NCBI RefSeq assembly: GCF_002201575.2
Contig: NC_058405.1
Span: 78,154,070-78,218,069 of the forward strand
Direction: 5' to 3'
Length of the DNA: 64,000 bases
Source: Neomonachus schauinslandi
Lineage: Eukaryota; Chordata; Mammalia; Carnivora; Phocidae
Part shown: one piece after another, positions 1 through 13,220 of the stretch
Position numbering within the stretch: the stretch's first letter is position 1
How the letters are laid out: every line of letters begins with the position of its first letter
The notes under the pieces: model-generated
The model's input: only the letters and a program-made list of their open reading frames with translations
What the model was told of the DNA's origin: nothing
Databases searched by the model: none
Translations under genes and position numbers: made by a program

Positions 1-2214
1 GATCTTGTGTCATCATCTTGTTACTCAGGATAATTTTTAAACAAGGGCCCAGCATTTTTATATCCCACTGGGCCCTAAAATTACAAAACCGGTCCTGAAA
101 CTGAATGCAACAAGAAACAAAGGTCTGCTTATGCTTCTTAAAGTTACAGAGTAATCCAATAATGAAAGTACACAAAACGTAGTATGACTATATTGAGGTA
201 CTGGGATAGAGGATGAGAAGGATGTGGATATTAACTGAATCCTCATCTATCCCATCAGAATAAAGAAATAACAGCATAAACACCATATTTAGAGACTAAC
301 AATGACTAATATAAGAAAAAACTAAAAGAGATAAAAGTAGTTGCCCCTGAGAAAATGTACTAGGGATGAGAAAGGATGGCCTAGGGACAACTGCTTCTTG
401 TTATAGGCCCTAATATGTTTTGTTTAATTTTTTTAACCTTGTATGTATATATTAGTTTAATTTTTAAATTAACTTCTAAAGGATAATTTTAAAATCATAA
501 TATAGAAAATAGACATTTTAAAACATATCCTAAAAAATAATTCCATAAAGCACCTTATCATATACATAAACTTTCTAATTTATTTAATACAAATGTTATA
601 TGATTTATATCTTAAAACAGAAAGTGGCAAGCTCAGAACATGTATGACATAGTTTCTGCCCTCTTGACATTCACTTATGTTATAAATCACATTCTCTCCG
701 CCAAGGTCAAGGCTATATGGAGAAAGAAGAAATTATCAAAGCTGAGTAACTTACAGTGGTCATGATTGTTTTAAAGGGCTATTTGTCCCTTTTTTTTTTT
801 TTTTACTACAACATTGTTTTCAAAAGCTGAACACTTGCAAATAGCGATACAGTTTTTAGTGACTGGTCCCTATTTTGGTTAAGGACAAAAGAAGTAGAGT
901 TCTTATCCTCTGAAAAAATGACTACTCACTTATTAGTGTTCTAAATAAAAAAGGGGGGCTGTGGGAGGTTTGAGGAGACCAATAAGTACTCTGACCCATT
1001 AGCTACTTTCCATGGACTTTTCCCACTACGTGATGCAAACACAGGAGTACTTTATTTTCAGCAAGACTGGATAAATGATCTTCAGCAAGTGGGGTCAAAC
1101 TACTAGTTTACTGATATAGACATAAAATAAGAAAGCAAAGTGTTTGGAAGAAAAGGACCCTGGTAATGCTACTAAACATACCATGTCATGAACAGAAAGA
1201 CTGTAGTGATTACTGCACAATCATCAAGTCCTGAATGCTTTTGCCTTAGAAAAAAAGAGTAATTGCAGCAATATCTACAACCCTGCTTCCTGATAAATTA
1301 ATTATGTAACCTAACAAAGTCTTAAAGGGTCTACAAGCTCCATCAAATTTCTCTGCCTGGCACAGGTTTAAAAAAAAAAAAAAAGAACAAGGAAATCCTA
1401 GTCTGAAAGCCATAGCCCATTAGGTGCATAAACCAAAACTTGGCATTTTTCAGGTCTTGCTTAGTTACAGTATTTTCACTAATTGTCTTAATGCCAAGAT
1501 GATCAAACTCCCTCGATGTGAAAGAGTTATCATTACCAATCACATGATAATCTTTCAATGTTATTTTTAATAGTTGATCTCATATTCAACTCATGAGAGA
1601 GCGGTAGAAATTTGTTAAGGTCTACAATTGGGCTCTCTACTTAATGGGCAGAGGGGAGTGAAGAGGTAAAAGTACTATAGCAAATGCTAGCCAGACTCAG
1701 GTGGCCCTTGAAGTTTTGAATTTTTGAGAATGTAGTTTTGAGGAAGAGAAAAGCACATGGGAAGATTGTCTGGTAATTCGTAGAGAAGTCATTCTTGATC
1801 CACCAAAATGACAGTGCTTCCTGGGGGGAAACCAAAAGGCCTGTCCACTCAAGCAGCAGGTTAGAAGAGATGAACCTTCTAAGTGACCCCATGCAGCCTA
1901 ACAATGGCTGCCCACAGCACGAGGAGGAAGGTAACAAGCCTTGTGGTAGAAACAATATGGTGGAAAGCAAGTGGGCGGGGAGGAGGAATATTTAGGCACT
2001 CACTTATCACCTGGAATCCAAAGAAGATGCGTTACTGGTTAGGTAAGAGGAGGGGGCCACCAAAGCAAAAGCTGTAGAAAGAACCCAAATCAGGGAAGGC
2101 ATGGCAGGACAAAGTGGCGACACAGGGCTGGCCTGCAAAGGCAGCAGGGCAGGGTGGACTTTCTTCTTGCCCCCCCCCAAAAATTGTGGCAATATTAGTA
2201 ACCTGGTTTTCTTT
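1..2214. other. AT-rich single-copy sequence, no gene seen
   Basis: No recognisable exon, RNA gene or well-preserved repeat. It holds a T15 run (790-804) and an A15 run (1370-1384). The stretch around 330-480 has the wording of an old short mammalian repeat, but I cannot name the family. Open frames are at most about 109 codons and look like noise. Confidence 0.5.
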
Positions 2215-3440
2215 TAACTTTTCATTGTGAAATCATTTCATAAGAGTTGCAAAAACAGTACAAAGAACTCTCATACACCTTCTATTCACATTCACAATTT
2301 TAACACTGCCGCATTTGCTTTATCATTCCCTTTCTATATATAACACATTTTATGTACTTTATGTAGAGTATATGCAATATAACAAATAAAATTAGATTTT
2401 TTTTTCTGAACTTCTTGAGAGTTAGCTGACGATCTCCTGCCTTTTCATACCAAAATCCCTCAGCATGCATCTTCCAAAGATAAGAACGTTCTCTTCTGTT
2501 ACAATAAATGATTAAAAATTCAGAAAAATCAACTTTAACTTGATAGGGTTCTCTAATCTACAGGCCGTATTCAGATTTCACCAGTTGTCCCTATAATGCC
2601 TTCCCATCAGTCTTTCCCCTGATCCAGAACTCAGTCCAGGATCCTGTGTTGCATTAAGTTGTCATGTCTCTTTAATCTCCTTTAATCTGGAGCACTTCCT
2701 CCACCTTTCTGTTTCCCATGTCATTGGCACTTTTGAAGATTTCAGGCCAGTTGTCTCCCAATTTGAATTAGATTCAGGTTATGCATTTTGGGCAGAAATT
2801 CTTTAAGTGCCTCAAACCAGAGCTATGTGTTAGTTTCTCCCACGATCGATGATGTAAACTTTGACTGCTGGGTTGGTTGATATGGGGTCCTCCAGGTGTC
2901 TTCACTATAAAGTTACCATTTTACCTCTGTGGTTCATAAGTGGTATATGGGAAAGACTTTGGGACCATGTGACTATCCTATTCCTCTCTAACCCCTCATC
3001 CAATAGTTTCAGCATCCACTGATTATTCTGAATCAATCTTTACTCTGATGATTACAAAATGGTGATTTTCTAAATCTATTCTTTCTACATTTGCCAAGTG
3101 GCATTCCACTTTAAAAGAGCTCTCCTTTTATTCTCCATTTATCTACTATCACTACGGACTTGGGGGATTCTTATACAATTCAATGAATTACAACCCATTA
3201 CTGTCATCATTCATTTTGATGCTTAGATTGTCTCTCATTTGGCCAGTGAGAGTCTCTTAAGCCTCCCTGTGTCCTTTTGAGACTTCCCTACCTTTCTGTG
3301 AGCACTTCCTTACTTTCTGACATAATGAGATGCCCCAGACTCATCTTGTACTTTCTCCTCTTAGGCTCTGAAATCAGCCATTTTTCTGAGTAGTATTGGT
3401 TTATTTAGTGGTGTATAATATTTAGAAATCAAGATCTAAA
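2215..3440 (-). mobile_element. old L1 (L1M-like) 3' UTR fragment
   Basis: The + strand reads like the antisense of an ancient mammalian L1 3' region: phrases such as TTGTCATGTCTCTTTAATCTCC, TGGTGATTTTCTAAATC and ATTTGGCCAGTGAGAGTCTC occur in the expected order over about 1.2 kb. It is diverged and has no intact frame. The family is inferred from memory of the consensus; an MC/ME-age subfamily is likely but not proven. Confidence 0.55.
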
Positions 3441-5185
3441 CACATGATGAGCTCAAATATTAGCATCTTCTTACAGGGAAGCATTCAAGGTCAATCTAGA
3501 GGTCTTTTCTCTTGGGGGGTGGGGGGCAAGGTGACAAGGTGGGTTTTGCAGGAGTTTCTAACTGGTCATACGGTATTTCATTTATATTTTAGCAAGAACA
3601 GGGAAAATGCTATTGATACCGTCCCTACTTTTATTTCCAAATAAATGTTCTTGTGGTGGTTGTGGTTGAGGATGTGATGGTTGCCGTTGTTCTGTAACCC
3701 CAGGTGCTGTCTGGAGTCCGTAGCATAAATACCTCGAATCTAGCTGGGCTTGGCCACTTCTCTGACCACTCATGAAGACTCTCCATTTGTCAGTAAATGT
3801 AAACTAACCCAACTTGGCTCTTTCTGTACTTCTACTTCTTGGCCAGGACATTGTAACCCAATAAGGGCAGTTGTAACCTATCCTGCACTGAGTATTCACG
3901 TAATCACAGACTCCACCAGACAGCTGTGTGACTCAGGTGGCTCAAGGCACTGTCCTCAGCATACCAACTAAGCCCTCTATTTGAATAAATGTTCCGTGTC
4001 CTCTAAAAACACTTTCAAAATACTCACAGAATCTTTCCAATCCTTTCTATGTCAACCTTTGAATACAGCTGTGTTCCAACTCATGCTTTCATTGGCTGAA
4101 CCTCATCACATAAACCAAAATATTCAGTGACATGTTATCTTAACATACTTCAGTAAAAATAATTGGGGAGAAATAAATGAAATGAGCAAAACCTCCTGGG
4201 AGCAGTTTATTCTTGTTGCAGGCTAGCTTCAAATCTGAAGTGGAATGATTAGTCCAGATTTCAGCAGCTAGGTGGCACGAAAAAAAGAAAATATTTATTT
4301 TACACAAGTGAATTTCCTTAAGCATTGTAAAAGTTTTGCTTCAACAAGTTATGTCTCATGCCACTTTGATTTCTAAAATTCTGCTCCCAATTTAGGACAA
4401 CTTGACTGGGAAATGGTGTCAATAGGACCCCCTACCTCTTAATTAAATAAAAACTGAAACAAGTACTCTCAGCTTGTTGTAAAGTAAAACATTGTTTTTC
4501 CCTGCCCATCCTCTGCTCTCGCTGCCGCCGCCACCCATGAAATAAAGTAGAACATTATCTGTGTTATATCCATAAAGGGATTTTCTACCAATATGTTAAT
4601 GATTTTTTTATCACTGAATGATGAAATTACTTTCATAGTCTCGTATCTTTTGCCCCTAAATTTTCTACAACGTACATGTTTTGCCTTTGTCAGAGACTCA
4701 AAAGATAATAATAAACATGAGTGTACAGACAATGGGACAAGAAAAGTACCAGTCAGTTTAGCTGTTGTTGGGAGCCCCATGGGGGACACTTCTGGGGTAG
4801 TCCATGAGGTAGTGGGAAAATGACATTTAATTAAAACTCAGTTTTTTGTTTGTTTGTTTACTTTTGTTGCAGTTGTTCATTACAAAGACATAAAATTTCT
4901 TTCAACAGCAACTATAGAATAACTCATGAGTTTTTCATAACAGTGTTTTCTGCCAATTCTCAAAAGTTTTCATTTTGAAAGATTATTTTAGCTGGCTGAA
5001 CCCCAAGAAGACATCAGTTTCCTTTGGACTCTGGAAATCTGAGTCTCCCTCTGCATGCATGGCGGAGGGGGCCCATGAGTTGAAAGGCAAGGAGGGGCAA
5101 GAAGAGACTGCTTCACGAGGGGGAGTTACCCTGGCCACCAAGAGCCCCAGACAGCCCCCTGCACTCCTCTATTTCAGTATATCAA
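3441..5185. other. single-copy sequence, no gene seen
   Basis: Mixed-composition spacer with no repeat I can name. The open frames (up to 106 codons at 4469-4789, minus strand) have no recognisable domain and no start or splice context that would support them. Confidence 0.5.
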
Positions 5186-5320
5186 AGAGATGCATTCATT
5201 CAACAAACATTTTCTCAAGACCTACCCTATGCCAGAAACTCTGCTAAGCATCTATAATGATCTGTAATCAATAAAATATGGTCTCCGTCCTCAAAGGTTC
5301 AGAACAAAAAGGACAGGATG
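5186..5320 (-). mobile_element. L2 3' end fragment
   Basis: TTCATTCAACAAACATTTTC followed by a diverged version of the 'tractatgtgccaggcactgtgcta' motif is the antisense of the L2 LINE 3' end. It is short and diverged. Confidence 0.5.
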
Positions 5321-5419
5321 AGGAAAATAGTACACTGAAAGAAGAGAAGGCTTTCTGAGTAAAAGGTCTTAGGAAGAGAAAGAAAGGAAAAGAATGAATA
5401 AAAGAAGGAGGGCAGGAGA

Positions 5420-5453
5420 GGGAAGGGAGGGAGGGAGGGAAGGAGGGAGGGAC
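5420..5453 (+). repeat. (GGGA)n purine tract
   Basis: About 34 bases of GGGA/GGAA repeats, a low-complexity purine tract. The same tract on the minus strand encodes the Ser/Pro-rich open frames seen there, which are therefore artefacts. Confidence 0.85.
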
Positions 5454-5679
5454 AGAAATAGCTATGTGATATGTGACCATAGTTCCAAAGCACTTTGATA
5501 AGCCAAATACTTTATTCCAAAGCACTTTAAAGCTGAGGAAAAAGGACACTCCTTTGCCTTAATCATTTCTAACATCAAACCAATATTGATGTCGCAGTCC
5601 CTCCAGTTACCATACCCACTTGCCTACAACTGCACTTCTTACAACCTCAGGAACTGACTGCTCCAGCGTGAGGGCTGCC

Positions 5680-6290
5680 ATCTTGCTAAGTACCTATGGG
5701 GGATACCCTGTACTGGTTACAGTGTGCAAAGAGGGTGGGCAGTGGAGAGAATCCAGGGGTTCTCTGACCTTAAACACTGTTCAGTAGCCCAGCCAGCACA
5801 ATAAAAGCTATCTGTAGCAGAAATTGTGGGTGCTCCTGCCCCTGTATTCTCAGCATTTACCACTTTCCTATAGGCTGGCCAAACTTCCTAGCTGCCAACA
5901 CCCTTAACTGTTTCCCTGAGGGCTTCATCCAACCTGGATCCCACTTTACTCTCCCACCAGTCAGTGTAGAAGTGTTGGGGAATTAGAACCTCTCCCAAGG
6001 GCAACTCTCAACAATGACCAAGAGGAGTCAGTGGGGAAACACCCCACTCCTTCCACCAGAGTATGGTCTCCTGGAAGCACATGATACACACCGGCGCTCA
6101 GTGTTCTCAGGAGGCATAAGACCCAGATGCCCACAGTGGTACTTACACAAGAACGTGCTGTTTATTCACTGTCTTTATTTTCCTATCTGACTCCCCTTCC
6201 TGTGTCTCCTGGAATCACCTCCCAAATAAACTACTTGCCCTGGAGTCCTTATCTCAGAATCTACTTCTGGAAGAACCCAAACTAAGACCG
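5680..6290 (+). repeat. probable degraded LTR-like repeat, family not assigned
   Basis: The right end (about 6180-6290) has the typical ending of an old mammalian LTR: CCAAATAAACTACTTGCCC, then 'tctgcttctgg-gaacccaaactaagac'. The upstream 500 bases are weaker. A similar ending recurs at 31850-31932. I cannot name the family with confidence. Confidence 0.35.
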
Positions 6291-7189
6291 CATCCATCCC
6301 TAGACAATTGGCCATTCAAACTGGCTGTCATGTTTCCTCAATAGGATGAGTGCCCCCAGCCAACTGCATAAATACAGCATTTCAAAATTTGCTCAGAATA
6401 TTTGTTAAGTCACAGAATCCAATAAACTAGAGTCTGGTAAGTCCTTTGTTGATTTTATATTTCTGGTGCATGGATAGAATAGAGTTAAGGATTTGGGTGT
6501 GTTCTGATAATTCAATTTAGATAGTACGTCACTTACTCCCAATATTTTTTTCTTAAACACTTAAACTTTTCTCATATTCCAAGCCACCATGGCATATTCT
6601 AGACCCATTATCTGTTATAAATCATAACATTTAAAAAGTTACAGCATGTAAATCATTTTGTTGTTAGTATTTATTATAAGAAAAGAATGCAAGGATTTTG
6701 AGTAAGAAATTAATAAATAATACCCACTTTACCTTTTTGTGAAATATACATCTTTCAACGATAAAATTGCTATATGTGCCCTTAAGAATCACATGAGAAT
6801 TATAGGCAGAAAAATAATTATTTATGCATATATACAAATTTTTGCTTTTACTATCTGGGCGTAAAGATCAGACACTTCTGAGACCTCTGGGTTAAGAATC
6901 CTGACCTTACAATAAAAATACACAGCATTTTACATGTGATGCAAATAACACCTGAGTTGTTTTTAATAATTGTACTAAACTAATCAGATATACTGCTAGA
7001 CTCAGTAACAAATACAACTCTTCTATTCAGTTGTGATATTCGCATGTTGTACATGAGATGCACATGAAAATCTAAATTGGTTAAGTATTTATAGCTTTAT
7101 ATGCCCTGTATAAGACAAAAGGCTCGTCGACATGCAAATATTGAACAACATTGCTGGCAGCCTGGCCGTATGCCACCTTCTCCTGTCTC
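6291..7189. other. AT-rich single-copy sequence
   Basis: Very AT-rich, with no ORF above 60 codons and no repeat I can name. Confidence 0.5.
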
Positions 7190-7402
7190 CGCAGCAAGAA
7201 ATGGCCTTCCATCTCAGAACACCCCATACTTTATGGCATCATGTATGTGGCCCCAGTGTTCCCTGCTCTGTGCTCGTGAAGGGTGGCTGGTCTCTTCTCG
7301 CCCTGCTAGATGAAGGCCATCTGATATCTTTCTTTTTTTCTCACCCAGAATATAAACCAGCATCTTACATTCTACTTAATAAATATTTGGTGAAGGAATG
7401 AA
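7190..7402 (+). mobile_element. probable L2 3' end fragment (sense)
   Basis: It ends in CTTAATAAATATTTGGTGAAGGAATG, a diverged form of the L2 terminal 'caataaatatttgttgaatgaatg'. The upstream part is only loosely similar. Confidence 0.4.
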
Positions 7403-7744
7403 CTAATTCATTGATTTTTTTTGAGGTAATCATTTGGAAATACAGGCCAAGTGAGTCAAATAGCAAATGCTACTATCTCTATTAATCAGTGGCCCTTGAC
7501 ATCACATTTCCTTGCTTTCTCTATACTGAACACACACACATCCAACAGACACCTTACTAATAACACAAAAAAATGTTAGAGCAAAGTGACCACGACTCAG
7601 TGACAATTTTACAAAACAAGTGTGATAATGTTAGATGCCCTCCTTGCATTATGTCAGACCCCACACAGACAGGCCAGGCAACACTGGGAACATAAAGCCC
7701 GTCCTTAGCATCACTTGGCCTCCACCTTCAGCACTCCCCTCCAC

Positions 7745-7835
7745 ACCCACCAAAGTGACCTTGGCTAAGTTGCTTACCCTACCGACACCTCAGGTTTCTC
7801 ATCTACATGTTGGGTTTAACCATGAGATGTTATAG
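7745..7835 (+). mobile_element. MIR fragment
   Basis: GTGACCTTGGCTAAGTTGCTTACC followed by CTCAGGTTTCTCATCTACA matches the MIR core ('gaccttgggcaagt…cctcagtttcctcatctgtaaa'). Confidence 0.5.
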
Positions 7836-8040
7836 ATAAAGAACCTGACTGTGGTGAACACATCATTAAGGGGTGGCTATTATTGTATTTTATATCTCAA
7901 ATTTGTACTCTACCCCCACATACCCCATACACAGAACCTAGATGCGACACCCATCTACTTTAAGTCCTTAACCAATGCTGCAAGCAAGCTTCTTTTCCCA
8001 AAAGTGTCCTTCAAACTTAAATTTAAAAAGAGTCATTTGA

Positions 8041-8990
8041 TAAGTATTTACTGAGCATTTGTTCTGTGGTAGGTGTTGTGCTAGGTACTTGGCAAACAAT
8101 GTCAACAAGACCCACACAATGCCTGCTGTCCTGAAGCTCACAGGTTACAGAAGGGACAGACCAAAAAATCACTCAGGGTGGTGAGTACAGCATGGGTCTT
8201 TGGGGACACCCAGGAAAGGACTGGAAGAAGAGATGTTGGAGCCAGAGGATACAGAGGAAATGGTCAGGTAAATACACTGTGTGCAAAGGCCCAAAATGTA
8301 GCAGATGATTGTGTTCATGGACATTTATAGACAATGACTATCACAGGGGTGGAGAACTGTCAGTGAGAAGTGGTCAGAGATTGGCTGGAGCATAAAGCAC
8401 AGCTGGATTGCCAGCAGCCTTGTATATCTCATAAAGGAGCCTAAGTAAGCCTTGGGATACCATTCAGGCTGTCAAGGCAGTGGGAGGAGGAACATGATCA
8501 GATTAGAAGACCACTCAGGCTGCCTGGTACAAAACAGACGTTTAAGATGACAAAGAGTGGAGGCAGGAGGAGTAGTTAAGACAGCTCCTGCATTCCACCA
8601 GGCAAGAGCTCATCGGAACTTGGGTAGGAGAGTGGCAGTTGGCGGGCAAGTACACTGATGAAACAGACAGATATTTAGGAAGAAGAATCATGGAGCTTTG
8701 GGATATAGGGGTGACGAAGAGGGAAGTGTTAAGGATAACACCTAGATTTCTGACTTGAGCACAACTGGATGAATTTGAGATGGAGAAAACCATCCAAATG
8801 GTTTCCTCCAAAGAACAAATTTGGAGGAAAAGATCATGGGTCCTGTTTTGGACTTGGTCAGATGAGTGGACATAATTGTTGGGCAGCTGAAGAGGTGAGT
8901 CTGGCACTTAGAAACAGGGTCTGGGGAGGAAGTATGTTTGGGTATGTTGACCCACAGATAGTACTCGGATCCTAGGAGTGAAGAAGGGGC
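8041..8990 (-). mobile_element. L2 fragment, 3' end through RT region
   Basis: It begins with the antisense L2 3' tail (TTTACTGAGCATTTGTTCTG…GTGTTGTGCTAGGTACTTGG). It then follows the antisense L2 RT-coding region: 'aggaacatgatcagatt', 'cactcaggctgcctgg' and 'aggataacacctagatttctgacttgagcacaactggatg'. The minus-strand frames at 8542-8907 and 8742-9029 are decayed L2 ORF2 relics, not genes. Confidence 0.65.
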
Positions 8991-11900
8991 CAGATTGCCC
9001 AGTAGGCAGACTGAGCACACCCTTAGCATATTAGCAAAACAGGAAAAGAAAAGAAAAAAGATTTTGAAAGAATTTCACATTTTCCATTTCAAAAAATGGA
9101 AGAAACTAGTGATCGTCCCCTAGTTAAGCCATATTGGGTCTGTTCCGCAGTTTAGAATGAATTTGAGTTCGAATTTTTCATAGCCAGGAAAGGGAAGATG
9201 ACCACAATGCTTTCTGTACTTAGGGCCCCTAAAGATCTCAATCCAATCTGAATGTAAACATTACCACCCTAATCTCAAAGCCAGCATGAGAAATACAAGT
9301 TCCAGAAAACAAAAGTGATGGCCCTCTCTGCAGGTGCTCCTGGGAACCTTCTGGCAACGTGAGCTTGGGAAAGTAAGGAGGACTGAGTCCCTGGTCAGAA
9401 GCCGGGTGGGTGACGGAGGCACTTCCTGAGGGAGCAATGTCCTGAGGTCCCCACACCTACAAGACCCTGCAGGGGCTATCTATTTCATCATAGTATGTGG
9501 TCTGGGTGCTGATACCATAATACATTCTTCTTTTGAGTAGAATTTTTAAAGGAGATGTTTTGGAGACTATGCCCAAACCAAAATGCAGAAATCTCCTGGT
9601 CTAAATTTCAGACTCTGAGGTAGGTCTGTGAGGAGAGAGGCGTCCTTCTTGGTCAGGGGGGCTGCTTTTCTGGCAACTTCCAAGTCATGCTCCATAGGTG
9701 GCCCCGGTCCTCTGCCTGCTCGTGTGGACAAAGCCATCAAGCAGCTATCACTTCTCAGCCCTCTTTGTATCCAAGGCCTGGATGGCGTTCAAACCTCACG
9801 CCCCTACCAAGTCCCGAAACCACTTCTGGCTCTTGAGGTGCTAGCCATTTATAAAACTTCTGAAAAGTCAAAGTAAGGGCCAACTCCACTATAACCTGAA
9901 GGTTTTGACTCAAGTAAGAGTCACTCACTGTTGCCGAAGGTCAAAATGCTGGCAGGAGAGTGTCCCCAGAGCCCATAAAACTGTGTTTCCACTAAAGTGT
10001 CCTCAGATAAATAAGCACCAGGCCCTTGTAAACACTCTGTCCTCTACGGATGTAAATATTCTCAAGGTGTATTAAAGAAACTGAATCACTTCCAGCTCAG
10101 CATGTTAATAACAGCTGCTGATTATTTTCTCCCCAGTGCTCACATGGCACTCATTTCGATTAGTATGGAAAAGAGGGACATGGGGTGGGAAATTCTGTTT
10201 ACTTGCATAGCAAGAGTTACTGCTTAACCAAGCCGTGCTCAGCATGTTTGATAAGAGACCAGAAAGTAAGAAATGGTATTTTTTCCTTGGAAGTTAGCAA
10301 TTAACTTATGAAAAGCGTAGAGATGTGCTGGACTGGTTTGACAAATGTTCTAGAATGTGGTACTCACCTTCCACTCACCCCACCTCAGCAACTTACAACA
10401 TTGCAAAAAGAACCATCAAGCAAACCTTACTGAAATCACTTCGGGATGGGTTGCAGATGAGTTGGAATAAAAAACACTTTCGCTGGTGGAATGAAAGACA
10501 TGTGTGAAAGACTTTTGTGTAAACTGGCAATAATTCTCTCATCATGCTCAACAAACCTAAGATGCTGCCATTTTGTGCCGCATTGGCGACTCACATGCTC
10601 CCTGACACCACGCAGAGAGGTCTAAAGAACTCACAGTAAGCGGTGAGCTGAGACCAGCTGTGAAAGGAAAGTGGCAAGGGGAAAGAAAAGGCATCCTCTT
10701 CCCATAAGACATTGCTCTTCATGTGGGAAACCAGAGAACCCAATACGGGGATATTCTTTTTAAAGTTTACTTCTCCAGAAGTAAAAGGGAGAACCCTTTC
10801 CTGGTACATTTTTCCTCCACTACCTTAGAGCTCTGAACCTTCAGTCTGTGATGTTAAGTGACATAATATCATGAAAGAGCAATAGGCAGTGAGATAGATG
10901 GTCATAACAGTACCTCTCAAAGGGTCCGCTCACTTCAAAGTACGTCCTGTGGAAAATGCCAAGAATACATTTTAAGAACCAAGTTAATGGCCAATTGTGC
11001 AAAAGGCCTTCCCTGGCATTTCCGGCCCTTGGCTGGCATGCTTCAGGGGACATGCCCTAGGGGGACGATGAATAATTATTCTTGGCATGAGGCATCGCGC
11101 GCTTGACTCTGCTTCAAATATCCTTTGCATAGTTTTCTTTCCTCCTATGTTTAAAATTGCTTTTTAAATTCCACTGTGTTATCAGAGGGGAGTGTGAACT
11201 CTGAAAGTGTCACCATCTTCTTTCGATCTATTTTCTTCCCTTTAAGTACAGGGGCTTTAATACATAACATATTCATTGAGAAAGCTGCTTCACCAACCGC
11301 TGGCGGGCCGCTCAGGGACAGCATTTGTACTTCTCTGTTTATCTAGGTGTGTTTCTTTGTTTTCACATTTATTTTTTTAAAAAAAGAAAAAGGACTTTTT
11401 AAAAGGGAGTTTTATGAGCCTGGTGTGAAGTCTGGGAAAGTCCCACAGTCTAACCAAGAATATTATCAAGGTGCTGTGGGTAAAAATTCAGGAGCAAATA
11501 GAAACACGGATGAAGGGATAATTGAAATCTAAATGTATAACCCAGAGCTGCTGGTCTGATGGCTAGAGTCACCAAGAATCCATTTTCCATGTCCTCCCAC
11601 CTTGTACACCTTCATGTTCTCAGACTCCCTTTCTCCTTTCCTCCTCTCTCATCCTCCTCTTTCCTCTCTACAGTGCGCTTTGAGGAGAAATTAAGATATC
11701 TGGGAATATGAAGAAGACATATTTGCAGCATTTATCTTGAAAAAGCAACCCACCAACCTTCTCTAAGAAGGCGATTCAGTCTTTTCAGGCTCTGCGAGCT
11801 ACTTACACTAACTTTTCTTGTTCACCTCCAAGGTTCTTCACTTTGCTAAGACCCCTACATAAAGATGCACACATTGCTCATCTCAGAAAGGCTGCATCGG

Positions 11901-12636
11901 CCTGCACACCTCCAAATCATCTTGCTGATGCAGTCAAATATTCAGGATATCAGGATAAAGTCAAAACATTTCAATAGTTTCTTTTGATTTTAATTTACAC
12001 TGAACTCAAAACACTTTATCCACAGAACAAGCTACAAAACAGTTCAATCTGAAAAGCCCTCTCTTCGTCCCTGATGGTGAGTGAGGAACAGTTACCCTAG
12101 AATCAATTATGTGTACATGGACAGATGGGCAGAAGGTCTCCCCCCTCCCCTCCTCTCCCCCCCGCCCCCGCAAATCTCTTTATCCAACTAGAAGTTTTCT
12201 TATGTCGAAAACTTTAGTTCTGAATGCTTCTATACAGGCCAGCATATCTAGTTGATTATCAATCCAGACTCTTCCTTCCCGTATTTCCCAGGCATTGGCC
12301 TTATCTCCCAGTTGGGGTACAATGCCTGCTGCTGTGGATGTGCCCAAAAGAGCACATGGGCTCACACATGTGTGCACACACATCCACATGCATACACAGC
12401 TCGATGTCCAGGCCCAGCGTCCCCTGAGTGTCTCTAGGCAGTGACGGAGAATAGGACATCCAGTTGGCACTTACTTCTGCTGCTTCCACGGTCCCGATCT
12501 ATTGGGTTATTCCCCACTGCAGGGTGCTGCCTCCAGACAAATGCCTTTGGCCTCAGGCCACAGGTCGAAGTTGATTTCCCAGCTCTGAAGCCTGACCTGC
12601 ATTTTTCTACTGAATATATCACTCCTGTCTTTGGGG

Positions 12637-12670
12637 TTTTTTTTTGGGGGGGGGGGGGGTTGTGTGTGTG
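12637..12670 (+). repeat. T9-G14-(TG)n homopolymer tract
   Basis: Nine T (12637-12645), 14 G (12646-12659) and then (TG)n. Such a tract is prone to length error, so frames crossing it are unreliable. Confidence 0.9.
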
Positions 12671-13026
12671 TTTTGTTTTTCCATTTTCTGAGTTCTTGGG
12701 TTATAAATTCACATCTACCCTCAGAGTCAACTGCCTATCAGCCTCCCTTTGCCAGCGGTTTCCTCAAGATAAATCAATACACAGATGCACAATAATTTAC
12801 AAACACAGCCTGGGTTTCCCAGGCCATCCCAGCCAGCAGGCAGGGCTGAGGTCTCGAGAAGATTCACACACAGCAGTTCGCAGCTTGGCCCCGCCTCACC
12901 ACCTCAGAAGCCAATCTCTCTTCAGACTCTTCAGACTCGTCCCCTTTCAGGAAGCATGCAGGAGCTTGGGGAGCACAGCCCTCCTCAGTAACTCACAGCG
13001 CCTGTTCCCTCCCTCCCCTCCTGCCC

Positions 13027-13220
13027 TTGCTCCTCCGAAGGGCTCTGAAGGCCCTGAAGCAGCCTACACCGGGTGAGCGCCTAAGGGCGGTGCCCTCGCT
13101 GGGGCCGCTGCGGACGGTGCCCCTGGGAGCTGCTCACAGTGTCTGTACCAAAGCCGTCCCCGTGGAGGGTAGAGAAGTCAGTGCCGCAGGGCCAACCGCC
13201 GTGGCTACCAGACTACAGGC
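13027..13220 (+). promoter_or_regulatory. small GC-rich, CpG-containing patch
   Basis: About 13 CpG in about 180 bases, against a CpG-depleted background. Observed/expected is roughly 0.7 by hand count. A consensus-like splice donor (CCGG^GTGAGC) lies at about 13072. It could be a weak promoter or first exon, or only a GC-rich spacer. No product is recognised. Confidence 0.25.

Noticed and set aside
5400..5460. Ser/Pro/Phe-rich minus frames
   Set aside because: They are produced by the GGGA purine tract.
8542..9029. Minus-strand frames of 121 and 95 codons
   Set aside because: They fall in antisense L2 and are decayed LINE coding sequence.
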